A stretch of DNA of 64,000 nt from Streptomyces avermitilis MA-4680 = NBRC 14893 (lineage in GTDB: Bacteria > Actinomycetota > Actinomycetes > Streptomycetales > Streptomycetaceae). Positions 40,001-53,107 of the stretch are shown one piece after another; positions within the stretch are counted from its first letter, which is position 1; each line of letters starts with the position of its first letter. The stretch lies in NCBI RefSeq assembly GCF_000009765.2, contig NC_003155.5, forward strand, positions 496,001 to 560,000. Reading direction: 5' to 3'. The notes below the pieces were generated by a model. It was not told the origin of the DNA, searched no databases, and saw only the letters and a program-made list of their open reading frames with translations. Made by a program: the position numbers and the translations under genes.

Positions 40001-42401
40001 CGTCGGCCAGAGCGGCCCGGATCGCGTCGTGGAACCGCACCGTCTGCCGCATGTTGCGGTACCAGTAGCCGGAGCCCAGCTCGTCCGCGGCCAGCTTCCC
40101 GCCCGTCACCGTGGAGTAGAAGGGCACGGAGCCGGGGAGCGGGCTGATGCCGGCGAACCCCTCGCTCGCCTGCGCTTCGACGCGTTCGATCTGCGGCGAG
40201 TGCGCGGCGTAGTCGACGGCGACCCTGCGGGCCTGGATGGCATCCTGTTGGCAGTGAGCGAGGAATTCGTCGAGGGCGTCGGTGTCCCCGGAGACCACAA
40301 CGGTGGCGGGCCCGTTCACGGCGGCGATGCCGAGGCGGCCGGTCCACCGGCCGACCAGTTCCCGCGCCTTCTCGTCCGGGAGCGTCACCGAGGCCATGGC
40401 GCCGCGGCCCTGGAGTTCGCGGACCGCAAGGCTGCGCCGCACCACGACGCGTGCTCCGTCCTCCAGGGAGATCGCTCCGGCGATCACCGCCGCGGAGACC
40501 TCGCCCTGGGAGTGCCCCACGACCGCGTCGGGGGTCACTCCGAAGGAGCGCCACACCTCGGCGAGGGCGACCGTCATCGCCCACAGCACGGGCTGCAGCA
40601 CGTCGACCCGGTCCTGCTCGACCTCGGACGTGCCGCGCAGCACCGCGGTCAGCGACCAGTCCACGTGCGGCGCGAGGGCGCGCTCGCAGGCGTCGATCCG
40701 GTCGCGGAAGACCGGTGAGGTCTCGAGCAGTTTGGCGGCCATGCCCACCCACTGCGACCCCTGCCCGGGGAAGACGAAGACGGTCTTGCCGCCGGTGTGT
40801 GCGGTGCCGGTCACCACGCCGGGCGGCGTGGCACCGCCGGCGACACCGGCCAGCCCCTGCCGGAGCTCCTGAAGGGTCTGCCCGACCACCACGGCGCGGT
40901 GTTCGAAGGCCGCCCTGGTCGTGGCCAGCGAGTACGCCACGTCGGCCGCGAAGGCCGCCTCGCCGACGTCGTCCCTGTCGTTGTCGCCGTCGTGGTCGTC
41001 CAGGAAGGACACGAGGCCGGCGGCCTGCGCCTGCAGCGCGGCTTCGGTCCTGCCGGAGAGCACCCAGGGAACGGCCGCGCCGGAATCGGACGTCAGGGGC
41101 AGTTCCTCGGTCGTGGGGGCCTGTTCGATGATGGTGTGGGCGTTGGTGCCGCTGACGCCGAAGGACGACACGGCAGCACGGCGCGGGCGGTCCGAATCGG
41201 GCCATGCGACGGCCTCCGTCAGCAGCCGGACGTCACCGGCCGACCAGTCCACGTGCGGTGTGGGTTCGTCGACGTGCAAGGTCTGCGGGAGCACTCCGTG
41301 GCGCATGGCCATGACCATCTTGATCACACCTGCGACACCCGCGGCGGCCTGCGTGTGGCCGATGTTGGACTTCAGCGAGCCCAGCCACAGCGGCTGTCCT
41401 GCGGGCCGCTCCTGGCCGTACGTGGCGAGCAGCGCCTGCGCCTCGATCGGGTCGCCAAGCGTCGTGCCCGTACCGTGCGCCTCCACCGCGTCCACATCGG
41501 CTGGCTTGAGCCCGGCGGACGCCAGCGCCTGCCGGATCACCCGCTGCTGCGCCGGACCGTTCGGCGCGGTCAGACCGTTGGACGCACCGTCCTGGTTCAC
41601 CGCACTGCCCCGCACGACCGCCAGCACACGGTGACCGTTGCGCTCCGCGTCCGACAGCCGCTCCACCAACAACAGGCCCACTCCCTCGCCCCAGCCCGTA
41701 CCGTCCGCACCGGCAGCGAACGCCTTGCACCGACCGTCGGGCGACAACCCGCGCTGCCGACTGAACTCCACGAAAACCGTCGGGCCGGCCATGACCGTGA
41801 CGCCGCCGGCCAGCGCCATCGTGCACTCGCCGTTGCGCAGCGACTGGACGGCCAGGTGCAGGGCGACGAGCGACGAGGAGCAGGCCGTGTCGATCGTGAC
41901 GGCCGGGCCCTCCAGGCCGAAGGTGTAGGACACGCGCCCGGAGGCGACGCTGCCGGAGCCTCCGGTGGTGAGCAGTCCCTCGACGCCCTCGGGCAGTTGG
42001 CGCGGGCCCTGGCCGTAGTCGTGGTACATCAGGCCGGTGAAGACGCCGGTACGGCTGCCCCGGATGGTCGCCGGGTCGATCCCGGCGCGTTCGAACGCCT
42101 CCCAGGACGCCTCCAGCAGCAACCGCTGCTGCGGGTCCATCGCCAGGGCCTCGCGGGGGCTGATGCCGAAGAAGCCGGCGTCGAACTCGGCCGCCTCGTG
42201 CAGGAAGCCGCCGTCGCGCGCGTACGTCTTGCCGAGGCGCTCGGGGTCGGGGTCGTAGAGCCCGTCGACGTCCCAGCCGCGGTTGTCCGGGAACCGGGTG
42301 ATGCCGTCCCGGCCGGAGGCCACCAGCCGCCACAGGTCCTCCGGCGAGCGGACCCCGCCCGGGAGGCGACAACTCATGCCGACGATGGCGATCGGCTCGT
42401 C
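37011..42401 (-). other. PKS module 6: KS-AT(methylmalonyl)-DH-KR-ACP
   Basis: Residues are counted in PKS2. KS Cys1942 (41880-41882). AT6 has [14 protein letters not shown] (Ser2399) and VDYAAH (YAAH 2499-2502), a close variant of the methylmalonyl signature YASH. DH6 has [10 protein letters not shown] (His2704) and DSALH (Asp2865), both motifs intact. The KR is B-type with LDD at 38046-38054 and Tyr3273. ACP Ser3437. The predicted outcome is C16=C17 with a methyl on C16, the single methyl branch of filipin. Confidence 0.9.
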
Positions 42402-45400
42402 GGCGGCGGTCGCGGTCTGCCGCGCCGCGGCCCTGGCCGTGACCGCGGGGGCCTCGCCGAGGAGTTCGGTGCCGATGTGCCGGGCGAGGGCGGCGGGGGT
42501 GGGGTGGTCGAAGACGAGGGTGGCGGGCAGGCGCAGGCCGGTGGCCGTGGCGAGCCGGTTGCGCAGCTCCACGGCCGTCAGCGAGTCGAAGCCGAGGTCC
42601 TGGAAGGCGTACGTGGGCTGGACGGCCCGGGACGAGGAGTGACCGAGCACGGCGGCGACCTCGCCCCGGACCAGTTCCAGGAGGGCCTCGTCGCGCTCGT
42701 CGGCGGCCAGACCGGCGAGGCGTTCGGCCAGGGATCCGGCGGCGGCGCGCTGGGCCGTGCCGCGTAGGGAGACGCGGACGAGTCCACGCAGCAGGGCCGG
42801 TACGGTTTCTGCCGCCCGGTTGCGCAAGGCGGCGGTGTCGAGGCGGACGGGCACGAGTACGGGCTCGTTGGAGGCGAGCGCCGCGTCGAACAGCCGCAGG
42901 CCGTCCTCGGTGGGCAGCGGCAGGACGCCGGAACGCGCCATCCGCGACCTGCCCGCCTCGTCGAGGGCGTCGGCCATGGCGCCCTCCTGCTCCCACAGGC
43001 CCCACGCCAGCGAGACCGTGGGCCGTCCCTGGGCGTGGCGGTGCCGGGCGAAGGCGTCGAGGAAGGCGTTGGCCGCGGCGTAGTTGCCCTGGCCGGGGTT
43101 GCCGAAGACGCCCGCTGCGGAGGAGAACAGCACGAACGTCGTGCTCGGGCCGGTGAGCTCGTCCAGGTTGAGCACGGCGTCGGCCTTGGGCGCGAGGACC
43201 GCGCCCACGCGCTCCGGGGTCAGCGCGGCGATCACGCCGTCGTCGAGCACGCCGGCGGTGTGCACAACCGAGTCGACCGGGGTGGCGGCCAGCAGCCGGG
43301 CGAGGGCGTCCCGTTCGGCGAGGTCGCAGGCGGCCCACGTCGCTTCGGCGCCGAGCGCCGCGAGTTCGGCCTTCAGGTCGGCTGCACCCGGGGCGTCCGC
43401 GCCACGGCGGCTGACGAGCAGCAGCCGGCGCACGCCGTGTCCGGTCACCAGGTGACGAGCGAGGGTTTTGCCCAGCGCGCCAGCGGCGCCGGTGAGCAGC
43501 ACGGTGCCGAGGCGGGAGGCAGCGCCCTCGACGAGGGCCGAGGCAGCTTCGTCCGCGCGGCCGGTGACCGCGTCCTCCGTTGCCAGGGAGGCGGCGCGGG
43601 CCAGGCGCGGTGCGCTGACCTCCCCTTCGCGGACGACGACGTGGGGTTCGCCGGACAGCACGACGCCGGGCACGAGCGCGGCCGCCTCGTCCGGGCGGTC
43701 GGTTTCGAGCAGCACGATCCGGCCGGGGTTCTCCGCCTGGGCCGAGCGGACCAGTCCGCCCGCGGCGGCGTGCGCGAGGTCGTCACAGCGCGCCATCAGC
43801 ACGAGGCGCGGCGTCCGGTCCTCGGCGAACCAGCGCTGAACCAGCCGCAGCACGTCGGTGCTGACCGCACGGACCCGCTCGGCCTCGGTCGCCCCTTCCG
43901 GGCCGTCGGGGCACGGGACCACGACCACGTCCGGCTGCGACGGCCCGTCGGCCTCAGCCAGAGCGGCGAGGTCCGGGACGTACGCCACCGCCGTCCCGTC
44001 CGCGTCGTCGGAGGGCAGGGTCAGCGGCGCCCGCTCGACGGTGAACATCGCGTCACCGGAGCGCTTGCGCAGCCGCTCGGCCGACACCGCGCGCAGTGTC
44101 AGCGACTCGACGGACGCCACCGGCTCGCCCGCGCCGTCGGCCACCAGCAGGGACACCGCGTCCGTACCGGCCGGTGCCAGCCTGACCCGTAGGGTGGACG
44201 CGCCCGTGGCGCGCACGGACACGCGGGACCAGGCGAACGGCAGGAGCGGCCCGTCCGCCTCGGCAACGAGGGAGCCGTCCGCACCGCCCGCGCCGATCGC
44301 GTGCAGTGCCGCGTCGAGCAGAGCCGGGTGCAGGAGGAAGGAACCGGTGTCCGTGCCGTCGGGGAGGGCGACTTCCGCGAAGACGTCCTCGCCCGTGCGC
44401 CAGGCGCTCCGCAGTCCACGGAACGCCGGTCCGTAGGCCAGGCCGAGGGCGGCCAGCCGGTCGTAGAAGCCGTCGAGGTCGACCGGCTCGGAGCCCGTCG
44501 GCGGCCACGCCGTGAGCGTCCGGTCGGCGGCCGCGGCGCCGGCCTCTTCGCTCCCTTCGGTGACGAAGCCGGTCGCGTGGCGGACCCACGGCAGGTCGGA
44601 GTCGTCCTCGGGGCGCGAGTGCACGGTCAGCGGCCTGCGGCCGGTGCCGTCGACCGCGCCGACCCACACCTGAACCGCGACGCCGCCCTGCTCGGGCACC
44701 ACCAGGGGCGCTTCGAGGGTGAGGTCCTCCAGTAATGCGCAGCCGGCTTCGTCGGCGGCGCGCACGGCCAGTTCGACGAACGCGGTGCCCGGCAGCAGCG
44801 CGGTTCCGAGCACGGCGTGGTCGCTCAGCCACGGGTGCGTGCGCAGGGACAGCCGGCCGGTCAGCAGCCGCTCGTCGCCGCCGGCCAGGGATACGGCGGC
44901 GCCCAGCAGCGGGTGGTCGGCCGAGCCAAGGCCGGCGGCGCGGACGCCACCGGGAGCGGCTGGTGAGGCGTCGAGCCAGTAGCGCTCGTACTGGAAGGCG
45001 TAGGTGGGCAGGTCGACGCGGCGGGCGCCGGGGAAGAAGGCGTGCCAGTCCGGGGAGACGCCGTGCGCGTGCAGTTCGGAGACGGCGGCGACGAGTGCGA
45101 CCCGCTCGGGACGGTCGGCGCGCAGGGCGGGCACGGTGACCACGTCGTCGTCCAGGCAGCCCTCGGCGAGGGCGCTCAGCACGCCCCCCGGACCGATCTC
45201 GACGAACGTGGTCACACCCAGGTCGTTCAGAGTCCGGACGCCGTCCGCGAAGCGGACCGCTTCGCGGACGTGCCGGACCCAGTACTGGGGGGTGTAGGGC
45301 TCGGCCAGGCGGCCGGTGAGGTTGGAGACCACCGGGATCTGCGGCCGGTGGAACGTCAGACTGCGGACGACCTCCGCGAACTCCTCCAGGATGGGGTCCA

Positions 45401-47705
45401 TCAGCGGCGAGTGGAACGCGTGGCTGACCTTCAGCCGGGAGGACTTGCGGCCCTGCTGCCGGAAGGCCTCCGCGATCGCGGTGACCGCGTCCTCGGCTCC
45501 GGACACCACGACGGACCGCGGCCCGTTGATCGCCGCGATGCCGACGGCGTCGGTGAGGTGCGGCAGCACCTCGTCCTCGGTCGCCTGGACAGCGACCATC
45601 GCCCCGCCGGCGGGCAGGGCCTGCATGAGGCGGGCGCGGGCGGACACCAGCTTCGCGGCGTCGTCGAGCGACAGCACCCCGGCCACATGTGCGGCGGCCA
45701 GCTCTCCGACGGAGTGACCGGCCACATAGTCCGCCCGGATCCCCCACGATTCCAGGAGCCGGAACAGCGCCACCTCGACCGCGAAAAGTGCGGGCTGGGC
45801 GGCACCGGTGCGGTGCAGTTCTTCCGAGTCGACGTCGACCACGGCGTCCAGCTGCGCGCAGACCTCGTCGTACGCGGCGGCGAACGCCGGGTAGGACGCG
45901 TACAACTCACGCCCCATGCCCAGGCGTTGCGAACCCTGACCGGAGAAGAGGAAGCCGACGCGACCACCGGTGCCGGAGAGACCGCGCGCGACGCCCCGGG
46001 CCGGGGAGCCGGAGGCCACGGCCCGCAGCCCCTCGGCGAGTTCCGCCGGCGTCTCACCCTGGAGCACCGCGCGGTGCTCCAGGGCCGTGCGCGTCGTGGC
46101 GAGCGAGAACGCCACGTCGAGCGGGGGGACTTCGGCGTCCGTGCGGGACAGCAGGCGTTCGGCCTGTGCGCGCAGGGCCTCCTCGGTCCTGCCGGAGATC
46201 ACCCACGGCACCGGTCCGCCCGCGGCCGGGCGCGCCGCCTCCGAGGCGACGGGCTCGGCGCTCTCCGCGCCTTCCTCCGGCCCTTCCGGGGCCCCGGTGT
46301 CCTGTGCGAACGCTTCGGCCGACGGGGCTTCCTCGATGATCGTGTGCGCGTTGGTGCCGCTGATCCCGAAGGAGGAGATACCGGCCCGGCGCGGCTGGTC
46401 CGACGCCGACCAGGGCGTGCGCTCGGTGAGCAGCCGTACGGCACCCGCCGTCCAGTCGACGTGCACGGACGGCGCGTCGACGTGCAGCGTGCGCGGCAGT
46501 TCGCCGTGGCGCATGGCCATGACCATCTTGATGATGCCCGCCACGCCGGCTGCGGCCTGGGTGTGGCCGATGTTGGACTTGATCGAGCCCAGCCACAGCG
46601 GCTTGTCGTCGGGACGGCCCTGCCCGTACGTCGCGAGCAGCGCCTGCGCCTCGATCGGGTCGCCCAGCCGGGTGCCCGTGCCGTGCGCCTCCACCGCGTC
46701 GACCTGTGCGGTGGTCAGCTGGGCGGCGGCCAGGGCCTGGCGGATCACCCGCTGCTGGGAGGGGCCGTTGGGGGCGGTCAGGCCGTTGGACGCGCCGTCC
46801 TGGTTGACGGCGGAGCCCCGGACGACCGCAAGGACCTCGTGCCCGTTGCGGCGGGCGTCCGAGAGGCGCTCCACGAGCAGCAGGCCGGCGCCCTCGCCCC
46901 AGCCGGTGCCGTCGGCACCGGCCGCGAACGGCTTGCAGCGGCCGTCGGGTGCCAGTCCGCGCTGGCGGCTGAAGCCGACGAAGGTGGCGGGGCCGACCAT
47001 CGCGGTGACACCGCCCGCCACGGCCAGCGAGCACTCGCCGTTGCGCAGCGACTGGACGGCCAGGTGCAGGGCCACCAGGGACGACGAGCAGGCCGTGTCG
47101 ACCGTGACGGCCGGGCCTTCGAGGCCGAAGGTGTAGGCCACGCGGCCGGAGGCGACGCTGCCCGAGGTGCCCGTCCCCAGGTAACCCTCCAGGTCCTGCG
47201 GGGAGTTCTGGAGGGCGGCGAGGAACTCGTGGTTCATCACGCCGGCGAACACGCCGGTCCTGCTCCCCGCCAGCGAGGCGGCATCGATTCCGGCCCGCTC
47301 GAAGAGCTCCCACGACGTCTCCAGCAGCAGCCGTTGCTGGGGGTCCATCGCGAGCGCCTCGCGGGGCGAGATCCCGAAGAGGCCGGCGTCGAACCGCGCG
47401 AGGTCGCGCAGGAACGCGCCCTCGCGGGCGTAGCTGGTCCCGCGGGACTCCGGGTCCGGGTCGTAGAGGGCGTCCAGGTCCCAGCCGCGGTCGGCGGGGA
47501 ACTCCGAGACGGCGTCGCGGCCGCCTGCGACCAACTCCCACAGATCCTCGGGCGAGTCGACCCCTCCCGGGTAGCGGCAGCTCATCCCGATGATGGCCAC
47601 CGGCTCCCCGGCGGCGTCCTCGTAGTCACGAAGGCGCCGCCGGGTCTCCTGGAGATCTGCGGTGACTCGCTTCAGGAAATGGCGGAGCTTGTCCTCGTTC
47701 GCCAC
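37011..47705 (-). CDS. pteA2: Type I modular PKS, modules 5 and 6 (polyene and methyl branch)
   Basis: This 3564-residue subunit has two complete KS-AT-DH-KR-ACP modules. Module 5 uses malonyl-CoA; module 6 has the only methylmalonyl-type AT in the window. With a double bond formed in each, it would make C18=C19 and the methyl-bearing C16=C17. The N-terminus [17 protein letters not shown] (residues 3-19) is a docking coiled coil, and the C-terminus [11 protein letters not shown] belongs to the same docking class as the sister subunits. The start codon is GTG at 47705, with GAGGGA 8 bases upstream. It lies 71 bp after PKS1, the largest gap in the PKS part of the operon, and 32 bp before PKS3. 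Confidence 0.96.
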   Translation of the reverse strand: MANEDKLRHFLKRVTADLQETRRRLRDYEDAAGEPVAIIGMSCRYPGGVDSPEDLWELVAGGRDAVSEFPADRGWDLDALYDPDPESRGTSYAREGAFLRDLARFDAGLFGISPREALAMDPQQRLLLETSWELFERAGIDAASLAGSRTGVFAGVMNHEFLAALQNSPQDLEGYLGTGTSGSVASGRVAYTFGLEGPAVTVDTACSSSLVALHLAVQSLRNGECSLAVAGGVTAMVGPATFVGFSRQRGLAPDGRCKPFAAGADGTGWGEGAGLLLVERLSDARRNGHEVLAVVRGSAVNQDGASNGLTAPNGPSQQRVIRQALAAAQLTTAQVDAVEAHGTGTRLGDPIEAQALLATYGQGRPDDKPLWLGSIKSNIGHTQAAAGVAGIIKMVMAMRHGELPRTLHVDAPSVHVDWTAGAVRLLTERTPWSASDQPRRAGISSFGISGTNAHTIIEEAPSAEAFAQDTGAPEGPEEGAESAEPVASEAARPAAGGPVPWVISGRTEEALRAQAERLLSRTDAEVPPLDVAFSLATTRTALEHRAVLQGETPAELAEGLRAVASGSPARGVARGLSGTGGRVGFLFSGQGSQRLGMGRELYASYPAFAAAYDEVCAQLDAVVDVDSEELHRTGAAQPALFAVEVALFRLLESWGIRADYVAGHSVGELAAAHVAGVLSLDDAAKLVSARARLMQALPAGGAMVAVQATEDEVLPHLTDAVGIAAINGPRSVVVSGAEDAVTAIAEAFRQQGRKSSRLKVSHAFHSPLMDPILEEFAEVVRSLTFHRPQIPVVSNLTGRLAEPYTPQYWVRHVREAVRFADGVRTLNDLGVTTFVEIGPGGVLSALAEGCLDDDVVTVPALRADRPERVALVAAVSELHAHGVSPDWHAFFPGARRVDLPTYAFQYERYWLDASPAAPGGVRAAGLGSADHPLLGAAVSLAGGDERLLTGRLSLRTHPWLSDHAVLGTALLPGTAFVELAVRAADEAGCALLEDLTLEAPLVVPEQGGVAVQVWVGAVDGTGRRPLTVHSRPEDDSDLPWVRHATGFVTEGSEEAGAAAADRTLTAWPPTGSEPVDLDGFYDRLAALGLAYGPAFRGLRSAWRTGEDVFAEVALPDGTDTGSFLLHPALLDAALHAIGAGGADGSLVAEADGPLLPFAWSRVSVRATGASTLRVRLAPAGTDAVSLLVADGAGEPVASVESLTLRAVSAERLRKRSGDAMFTVERAPLTLPSDDADGTAVAYVPDLAALAEADGPSQPDVVVVPCPDGPEGATEAERVRAVSTDVLRLVQRWFAEDRTPRLVLMARCDDLAHAAAGGLVRSAQAENPGRIVLLETDRPDEAAALVPGVVLSGEPHVVVREGEVSAPRLARAASLATEDAVTGRADEAASALVEGAASRLGTVLLTGAAGALGKTLARHLVTGHGVRRLLLVSRRGADAPGAADLKAELAALGAEATWAACDLAERDALARLLAATPVDSVVHTAGVLDDGVIAALTPERVGAVLAPKADAVLNLDELTGPSTTFVLFSSAAGVFGNPGQGNYAAANAFLDAFARHRHAQGRPTVSLAWGLWEQEGAMADALDEAGRSRMARSGVLPLPTEDGLRLFDAALASNEPVLVPVRLDTAALRNRAAETVPALLRGLVRVSLRGTAQRAAAGSLAERLAGLAADERDEALLELVRGEVAAVLGHSSSRAVQPTYAFQDLGFDSLTAVELRNRLATATGLRLPATLVFDHPTPAALARHIGTELLGEAPAVTARAAARQTATAADEPIAIVGMSCRLPGGVRSPEDLWRLVASGRDGITRFPDNRGWDVDGLYDPDPERLGKTYARDGGFLHEAAEFDAGFFGISPREALAMDPQQRLLLEASWEAFERAGIDPATIRGSRTGVFTGLMYHDYGQGPRQLPEGVEGLLTTGGSGSVASGRVSYTFGLEGPAVTIDTACSSSLVALHLAVQSLRNGECTMALAGGVTVMAGPTVFVEFSRQRGLSPDGRCKAFAAGADGTGWGEGVGLLLVERLSDAERNGHRVLAVVRGSAVNQDGASNGLTAPNGPAQQRVIRQALASAGLKPADVDAVEAHGTGTTLGDPIEAQALLATYGQERPAGQPLWLGSLKSNIGHTQAAAGVAGVIKMVMAMRHGVLPQTLHVDEPTPHVDWSAGDVRLLTEAVAWPDSDRPRRAAVSSFGVSGTNAHTIIEQAPTTEELPLTSDSGAAVPWVLSGRTEAALQAQAAGLVSFLDDHDGDNDRDDVGEAAFAADVAYSLATTRAAFEHRAVVVGQTLQELRQGLAGVAGGATPPGVVTGTAHTGGKTVFVFPGQGSQWVGMAAKLLETSPVFRDRIDACERALAPHVDWSLTAVLRGTSEVEQDRVDVLQPVLWAMTVALAEVWRSFGVTPDAVVGHSQGEVSAAVIAGAISLEDGARVVVRRSLAVRELQGRGAMASVTLPDEKARELVGRWTGRLGIAAVNGPATVVVSGDTDALDEFLAHCQQDAIQARRVAVDYAAHSPQIERVEAQASEGFAGISPLPGSVPFYSTVTGGKLAADELGSGYWYRNMRQTVRFHDAIRAALADGHDVFVEVSPHPVQLAGIQDAIEAADADAAVVPTLRRRDGGRNRLMLALAQALVHGVAIDWDAVLPGARRVDLPTYAFQHERYWLEAGAPAGDVRAAGLDAADHPFLGAAVELPDAGGHLLTGLLSLQAQPWLADHAVLGTVLLPGTAFVELAAHAAAETGCDLVEELTLQAPLVLPEHGGVALQVLVGAQDDSGRRPLSVHSRAGDDGPWIRNATGVLAAGGAPSGTDLSNWPPADARPVDLDGFYDRMADLGLSYGPLFQGLRAAWRGHDAVYAELAVPDLAQTDAFGVHPALLDSALHALGAGGLVPAADGPLLPFAWSRVTVHGTGAAGLRVRLSQVGGDAVRLEAADGTGRPVVSVESLTLRPVSVEQLRPSSRDSLFTVQWAPLAATADARTPVVQAYDGIAALLAAPTVETGAQADTDAVVVPCPGGSGTDVERVRSVLAEVLWLVQWWQAEDRAARLVLVTRGAVAAGDESAQGDPVQAAVWGLVRSAQSENPDRIVLLDTEQNADVEQVAATVVPRLVASEEPQAALRGDALLLPRLARAAADAPRATPDFGTGRVLLTGASGALGGLVARHLVAEHGLRSLLLMSRRGADAEGAAELQEELTAAGAEVLWAACDVADRDALAEVLSGTPVTAVVHTAGVLDDGVIGSLTPERMEMVLRPKVDAVLNLHELAGDVSAFVLFSSLAGTLGTPGQANYAAANAFLDAFARRRRAQGLPAVSLPWGLWQRTGTMTEDLGGADRTRLARGGVLPLSDEDGLELLDAALALQEPLVVAARLDLAALRNATAPVPPLLRALVGGRLRRTDRAAAVPLAQRIAGLPESEREEAVLDLVRSEVAAVLGHSSAKTVQPDQAFGDLGFDSLTAVELRNRMNQATGLRLPATLVFDHPTPAVLAQRVLKDLPGGTAGTAPVFDELDRLGAALDGAGADGIDNITRTKINMRLQALLARWNGNEPADPGGAGGAEDEDDLSSASDEELYELLDDELGIS
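42402..47705 (-). other. PKS module 5: KS-AT(malonyl)-DH-KR-ACP
   Basis: Residues are counted in PKS2. KS Cys206 (47088-47090), AT Ser665, HAFH 762-765, [12 protein letters not shown] (His963) and DAALH (Asp1131), KR LDD at 43239-43247 and Tyr1542, ACP Ser1708. All catalytic motifs are intact, which predicts a trans double bond (C18=C19). Confidence 0.92.
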
Positions 47706-47776
47706 CGAAATCGTCCCTCACCCCTGTGAAGACTTATGGGAATTCGGCAAGAGGTCACCGGGACGCGCCGGAGCGG

Positions 47777-50700
47777 TCAGGAAATCCCGAATTCCTTGCC
47801 GAGCAGATCGAATACTTCGTCGTCCGTGGCCGATTCCAGATCGCTGCCGCCCGTACCAGGGCCTTCCTGGGCCGGCGCCTTGCCGAATTCACCGGCAATC
47901 GCCAACAAACCCTGGAGCTTTGACAGGATCCGGTCGCGAGCTTCACTCGCTGCCAACGTCGTGACCAATTCTTGTTCGACCCTGTCCAGATCGGCAAGTA
48001 GGGAATCCACTAGGGCCGGTTCGGCCGCCCCCGCCGCCGCCATGAACACATGACGGGCCAGGAGAGCGGGTGTCGGATGGTCGAAGACCAGCGTCGCGGG
48101 GAGCCGCAGCCCGGTGGCCTTGTTCAGCCGGTTGCGCAGTTCGACGGCCGTAAGGGAGTCGAAGCCCAGGTCCTGGAAGGCGTGTTCCGGCCGGACCGTA
48201 CGATCCGACGCGTGCCCCAGGCCCGCGGCCACCTCGGCCCGGACCAGGTCCAGCACGGTCTTCTCCCGCTCGGCCTCAGGCATCTCCTCCAGGCGCTCGG
48301 CCAGCGAGGACGCGGAGGGAGCGGCGGCGGCCCGCGCGGTCCTCCGGGCGGCCGCGGCCGGCACGAGGGCGCGCAGCACCGGCGGTGCCTCACCGGCACG
48401 CAGCGCGCCGGTGTCGATGCGGACCGGGGCGAGTACCGCCTCGTCCGAAGCCAGTGCCGCGTCGAACAGCCGCAGCCCCTCCTCGGGCGGCAGCGGCAGC
48501 ACGCCGCTGCGCGCCATCCGCGCCCGGTCGGCCTCGACGAGGCCGTCCGTCATCGCACCGGACTGTTCCCACACACCCCATGCCAGCGATATCGCGGGCA
48601 GCCCCTCACGGCGCCGGTGCGCCGAGAAGGCGTCAAGGAAGGAATTCGCCGCGGCGTAGCTCGCCTGACCGGCGCTGCCGACCATGCCGGCGACGGACGA
48701 GAACACCACAAAGGCGGCCAGGCCCATGTCCCGGGTGCACTCGTGCAGGTTCAGCACGGCGTCCACCTTGGGGCGGAAGACCTCCCTCATCCTCTCCGGT
48801 GTGAGCGAGGCGACGATCCCGTCGCCGAGAACACCCGCGGTGTGCACGACGGCCGACAGCGATTGCTCCCCGAGCCCGTTCAGCATTCCGGAGACGGCCT
48901 CCCTGTCCGCGACGTCGCAGGCCGCCCAGCGCACCTCGGCGCCCCACGCGGCCAGTTCGGCCTCCAGCTCGACCGCGCCAGGGGCCTCCGCGCCGCGCCG
49001 GCTGAGCAGCAGCAGGCTGCGTACGCCGTGCTCGGCGACCAGGTGCCGGGCGACGAGCCCGCCCAGCGCACCGGACGCACCGGTCAGCAGGACGGGGCCG
49101 ACGCCGAAGTCCGGCGTGCCGGTGGCGGTCCCCGTGGCGCTCCGGGTGGCCTTCACCAGGCGCGGTACGAACACCTCCCCGTCGCGGACCGCGAACTGCG
49201 GCTCACCGGAAGCGAGCGCGGCAGGCAGCACACGGACCGCCTCATCGGTCTCCTCGGCCTCCACCAGCACGATCCGGTCCGGGTTCTCCGACTGAGCAGA
49301 CCGCACGAGCCCCCACACCGCAGCATGAGCCAGATCGCCCGGACGCGTCACCAACGCCAGACGCCCCGCACGCTCCTCCGCCAACCACCACTGCACCAGC
49401 GCCAGAACCTCACTCGTGGTGCTGTGCACGCGGTCGGCGGTCTCCCTACCGGAACCCGCCGGGCACGGAACGACAGTGACCACCGCGACATCGGGAAGGG
49501 CCGGCTCGGTCGACAGCGCGGCCAGGTCCGCGTAGCTCCGTACGTCGAGGCCGGCGGCGGCGTCAGTCTCCGTGAGGACCGCGGGCTGCCATGCGAGGCC
49601 GAACAGCGAGTCGTCGGCACGCCTGCCGGAGCCGCCCGCCGCGAGCAGTTGCTCGCGCGACACCGGCCGCAGCGACAGTGAGCCGACCGTGGCCACCAGA
49701 CCACCCGAGGCGTCGGCCACGGTCAGCGACACCGCGTCCGTACCCGTGCGAGAGAGCTTGACCCGCAGCGCCGTCGCCCCCGCGGCCCGCACACCCACTT
49801 CGGACCAGGCGAAGGGCAGCAGCGGCCCGTCGAGGACGGGGACGAGCCCGCCCGCGCCGACTGCGTGGAGCGCCGCGTCCAGCAGCGCCGGATGCACGGC
49901 GAACGCGCCCGCCTCCGTGCCCTCGGGGAGGGCGACCTCCGCGAGGACGTCGTCCCCGCTGCGCCACACCGACCGCAGGCCGCGGAAGACCGGGCCGTAG
50001 CCCAGGCCGAGTCCGTCCAGGCCCTCGTAGAACCCGGTCAGGTCGACGGCCTCCGCACCCGCCGGCGGCCACGCGCCGAGGTCCGCGCCGTGCGGCGGCT
50101 CGGGCAGCGCGTCCGTCAGGCGGCCGACCGCGTGCCGCACCCACGGCGCGTCGTCCGGGGCGTCCTCACGTCGCGAGTGCACGCTCAGCGCGCACCTGCC
50201 CGGCTCCTCCTCGGCCTCGACCCACACCTGCACGGCCACACCACCGCGCTCCGGGACGATCAGCGGTGCTTCCAGCGTCAGGTCCTCGACCTGTGCACAA
50301 CCGGCCTCCTCGCCCGCGCGCACCGCCAGTTCCACGAGCGCGGTACCCGGCAGCAGCACGCTGTCCATGACCGTGTGGTCGGCGAGCCAGGGATGCGTCC
50401 TGAGTGAGAGCCGCCCTGTGACCAGGAACCCGCCGGCGCCGGGGAGCGCGACCGCCGCACCGGCCAACGGGTGCTCCGCCGCCCCCAGTCCGAGCCCGGT
50501 GGCAGCCGCTGTGCCGGTGTACTCCTCGGGCGCTTCCAGCCAGAGGCGCTCGTACTGGAAGGGGTAGGTCGGCAGGTCGACGCGCCGGGCGCCCGGAAAG
50601 AGCGCCCGCCAGTCGGGGGAGACGCCATGGGCGTGCAGCTCGGCGAGCGCGGTGACGACGGCCTGCGGCTCGGGGCGGTCGGTCCGTACGGCGGGGACGG

Positions 50701-53107
50701 TGACGATGTCGCCGTCGAGGCAGCCCTGGGCGAGGGCGCTGAGGACGCCGCCGGGGCCGATCTCGACGAACGTGGTCACGCCCAGCTCGTGCAGGGTGTG
50801 CAGGCCGTCGGCGAAGCGGACCGCCTCGCGGACGTGCCGGACCCAGTACTCGGGGGTGTACGGCTCGGCCAGCCGGCCGGTGAGGTTCGACACGACGGGA
50901 AGCCGCGGCTCGTTGAAGGACAGACCGCTGACGGCCTCGGCGAACTCCTCCAGCATCGGATCCATCAGCGGCGAGTGGAAGGCGTGACTGACCTTCAACC
51001 GGGACGTCTTACGGCCCCGCTCCCGGAAGGCCTCGCCGATGGCGACGACCACGTCCTCGGCACCGGAGACCACGACGGACTGCGGGCCGTTGACCGCCGC
51101 GATACCGACGCCGTCGGTGAGATGTGGCAGCACCTCGTCCTCGGTCGCCTGGACGGCGACCATCGCCCCGTCGGCGGGCAGGGCCTGCATCAGTGCGGCA
51201 CGCGCCGACACCAGCTTCGCCGCGTCCTCGAGCGACAGCACCCCCGCCACGTGCGCGGCCGCGATCTCACCGACCGAGTGACCGGCCACGTAGTCCGGCC
51301 GGATGCCCCACGATTCGAGAAGCCGGAACAGGGCGACCTCGACGGCGAAGAGCGCGGGCTGCGTCGTACCCGTCTGGTTGAGCTCCTCGGAGTCGACGTC
51401 GACGGGCGCGTCCACAAGCGCGCACACCTCGTCGTACGCCGCAGCGAACACCGGGAAAGCATCGTAGAGTTCGCGCCCCATGCCGATCCTCTGCGAGCCC
51501 TGACCCGAGAACAAGAACCCTGACTTGCCGCCGGCGCCCGGTTCACCCAGGACGACCCGCGTGGACGGGGACCCCGCGGCCAGCGCGCGGAGCCCTTCCA
51601 GGAGTTCGTCCCGGCTCTCCCCCACCACGGCGGCCCGATGCTCCATGGCCGAGCGTGTGGTGGCGAGCGAGAAGCCGATGTCGGCCGGCGGCAGGTCCAT
51701 CTCCGGGACCAGGGACAGCAGGCGCTCCGCCTGTGCCCGCAGCGCCGCCTCCGTCCTGCCCGACAGCACCCACGGCACGGCCTTGCCGGAGTCGGGCACG
51801 GGCGGCAGCTCCGCGGTGTCGGGAGCCTGTTCGACGATCACGTGGGCGTTGGTGCCGCTGATGCCGAAGGATGACACGGCGGCCCGGCGCGGGTGATCGG
51901 TCTCCGGCCACTCCATGGCCTCGGTCAGCAGCCGGACATCACCGGCCGACCAGTCCACGTGCGGCGTCGGCTCGTCGACGTGCAGGGTCCGCGGCAGCGC
52001 ACCGTGCCGCATCGCCATGACCATCTTGATCACACCACCGACACCGGCCGCGGCCTGGGCGTGGCCGATGTTCGACTTCAGGGAGCCCAGCCACAACGGC
52101 CGGTCCCCAGGCCGCTCCTGACCATATGTAGCGATCAGCGCCTGCGCCTCGATCGGGTCACCCAGCTTCGTCCCCGTACCGTGCGCCTCCACCGCGTCGA
52201 CCTGCTCCGAGGACACACCGGCGTTGGCCAGCGCCTGCCGGATCACCCGCTGCTGCGAGGGCCCGTTCGGGGCCGTCAGACCGTTCGACGCGCCGTCCTG
52301 GTTCACCGCCGTGCCGCGGACCACCGCCAGCACCGTGTGCCCGTTGCGCCGGGCGTCGGACAGCCGCTCCACCAGCAGCATGCCCGCGCCCTCGGCCCAA
52401 CCCGTACCATCCGCGCCGGCCGCGAACGCCTTGCACCGGCCGTCCGCCGACAAGCCGCGCTGACGGCTGAACTCCACGAACGTCGAGGGAGTCGCCATGA
52501 CGGTGACACCGCCGACCAGCGCCATCGAGCACTCGCCACTGCGCAGCGCCTGGGTCGCCAGGTGCAGCGCCACCAGCGACGACGAGCACGCCGTGTCGAC
52601 CGTGACCGCCGGGCCCTCGAGCCCGAACGTGTACGAGACCCGGCCGGAGGCGATGCTGCCCGCGCTGCCACTGCCCAGGTAGGCGTCCATGCCCTCCGGA
52701 GCCGTTTTCACGCGCCCGCCGTAGTCGTGGTACATCACGCCGGCGAAGACACCGGTCCTGCTGCCCCGCACCGTCGCCGGGTCGATCCCGGCCCGCTCGA
52801 ACGCCTCCCACGACGTCTCCAACAGCAACCGCTGCTGCGGGTCCATCGCCAACGCCTCACGCGGCGAGATCCCGAAGAAGGCCGGGTCGAACTCGGCAGC
52901 CTCGTGGAGGAAGCCGCCGTGGCGCACGTAGGACTTGCCGGAGCGGTCGGGGTCCGGGTCGTAGAGGTTCTCGACGTCCCAGCCGCGGTCCTCGGGGAAG
53001 CCCGAGATCGCGTCGCCGCCGGATGCGACGAGGCGCCACAGGTCTTCGGGTGACCGCACGTCACCGGGGAACCGGCAGGCCATGCCCACGATCGCGATCG
53101 CCTCGTC
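47777..53107 (-). other. PKS module 4: KS-AT(malonyl)-DH-KR-ACP with C-terminal docking
   Basis: Residues count from the window edge. KS Cys3805 (52586-52588), AT Ser4242, HAFH 4339-4342. DH4 has His4542, but its motif reads [10 protein letters not shown]: the invariant Gly is Asp (codon 50363-50365). Asp4708 in DAALH is present. The KR has LGD (48821-48829) in place of LDD, with Tyr5115. ACP Ser5282 (48155-48157). It is expected to make C20=C21, but both reductive domains depart from consensus. Confidence 0.88.
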
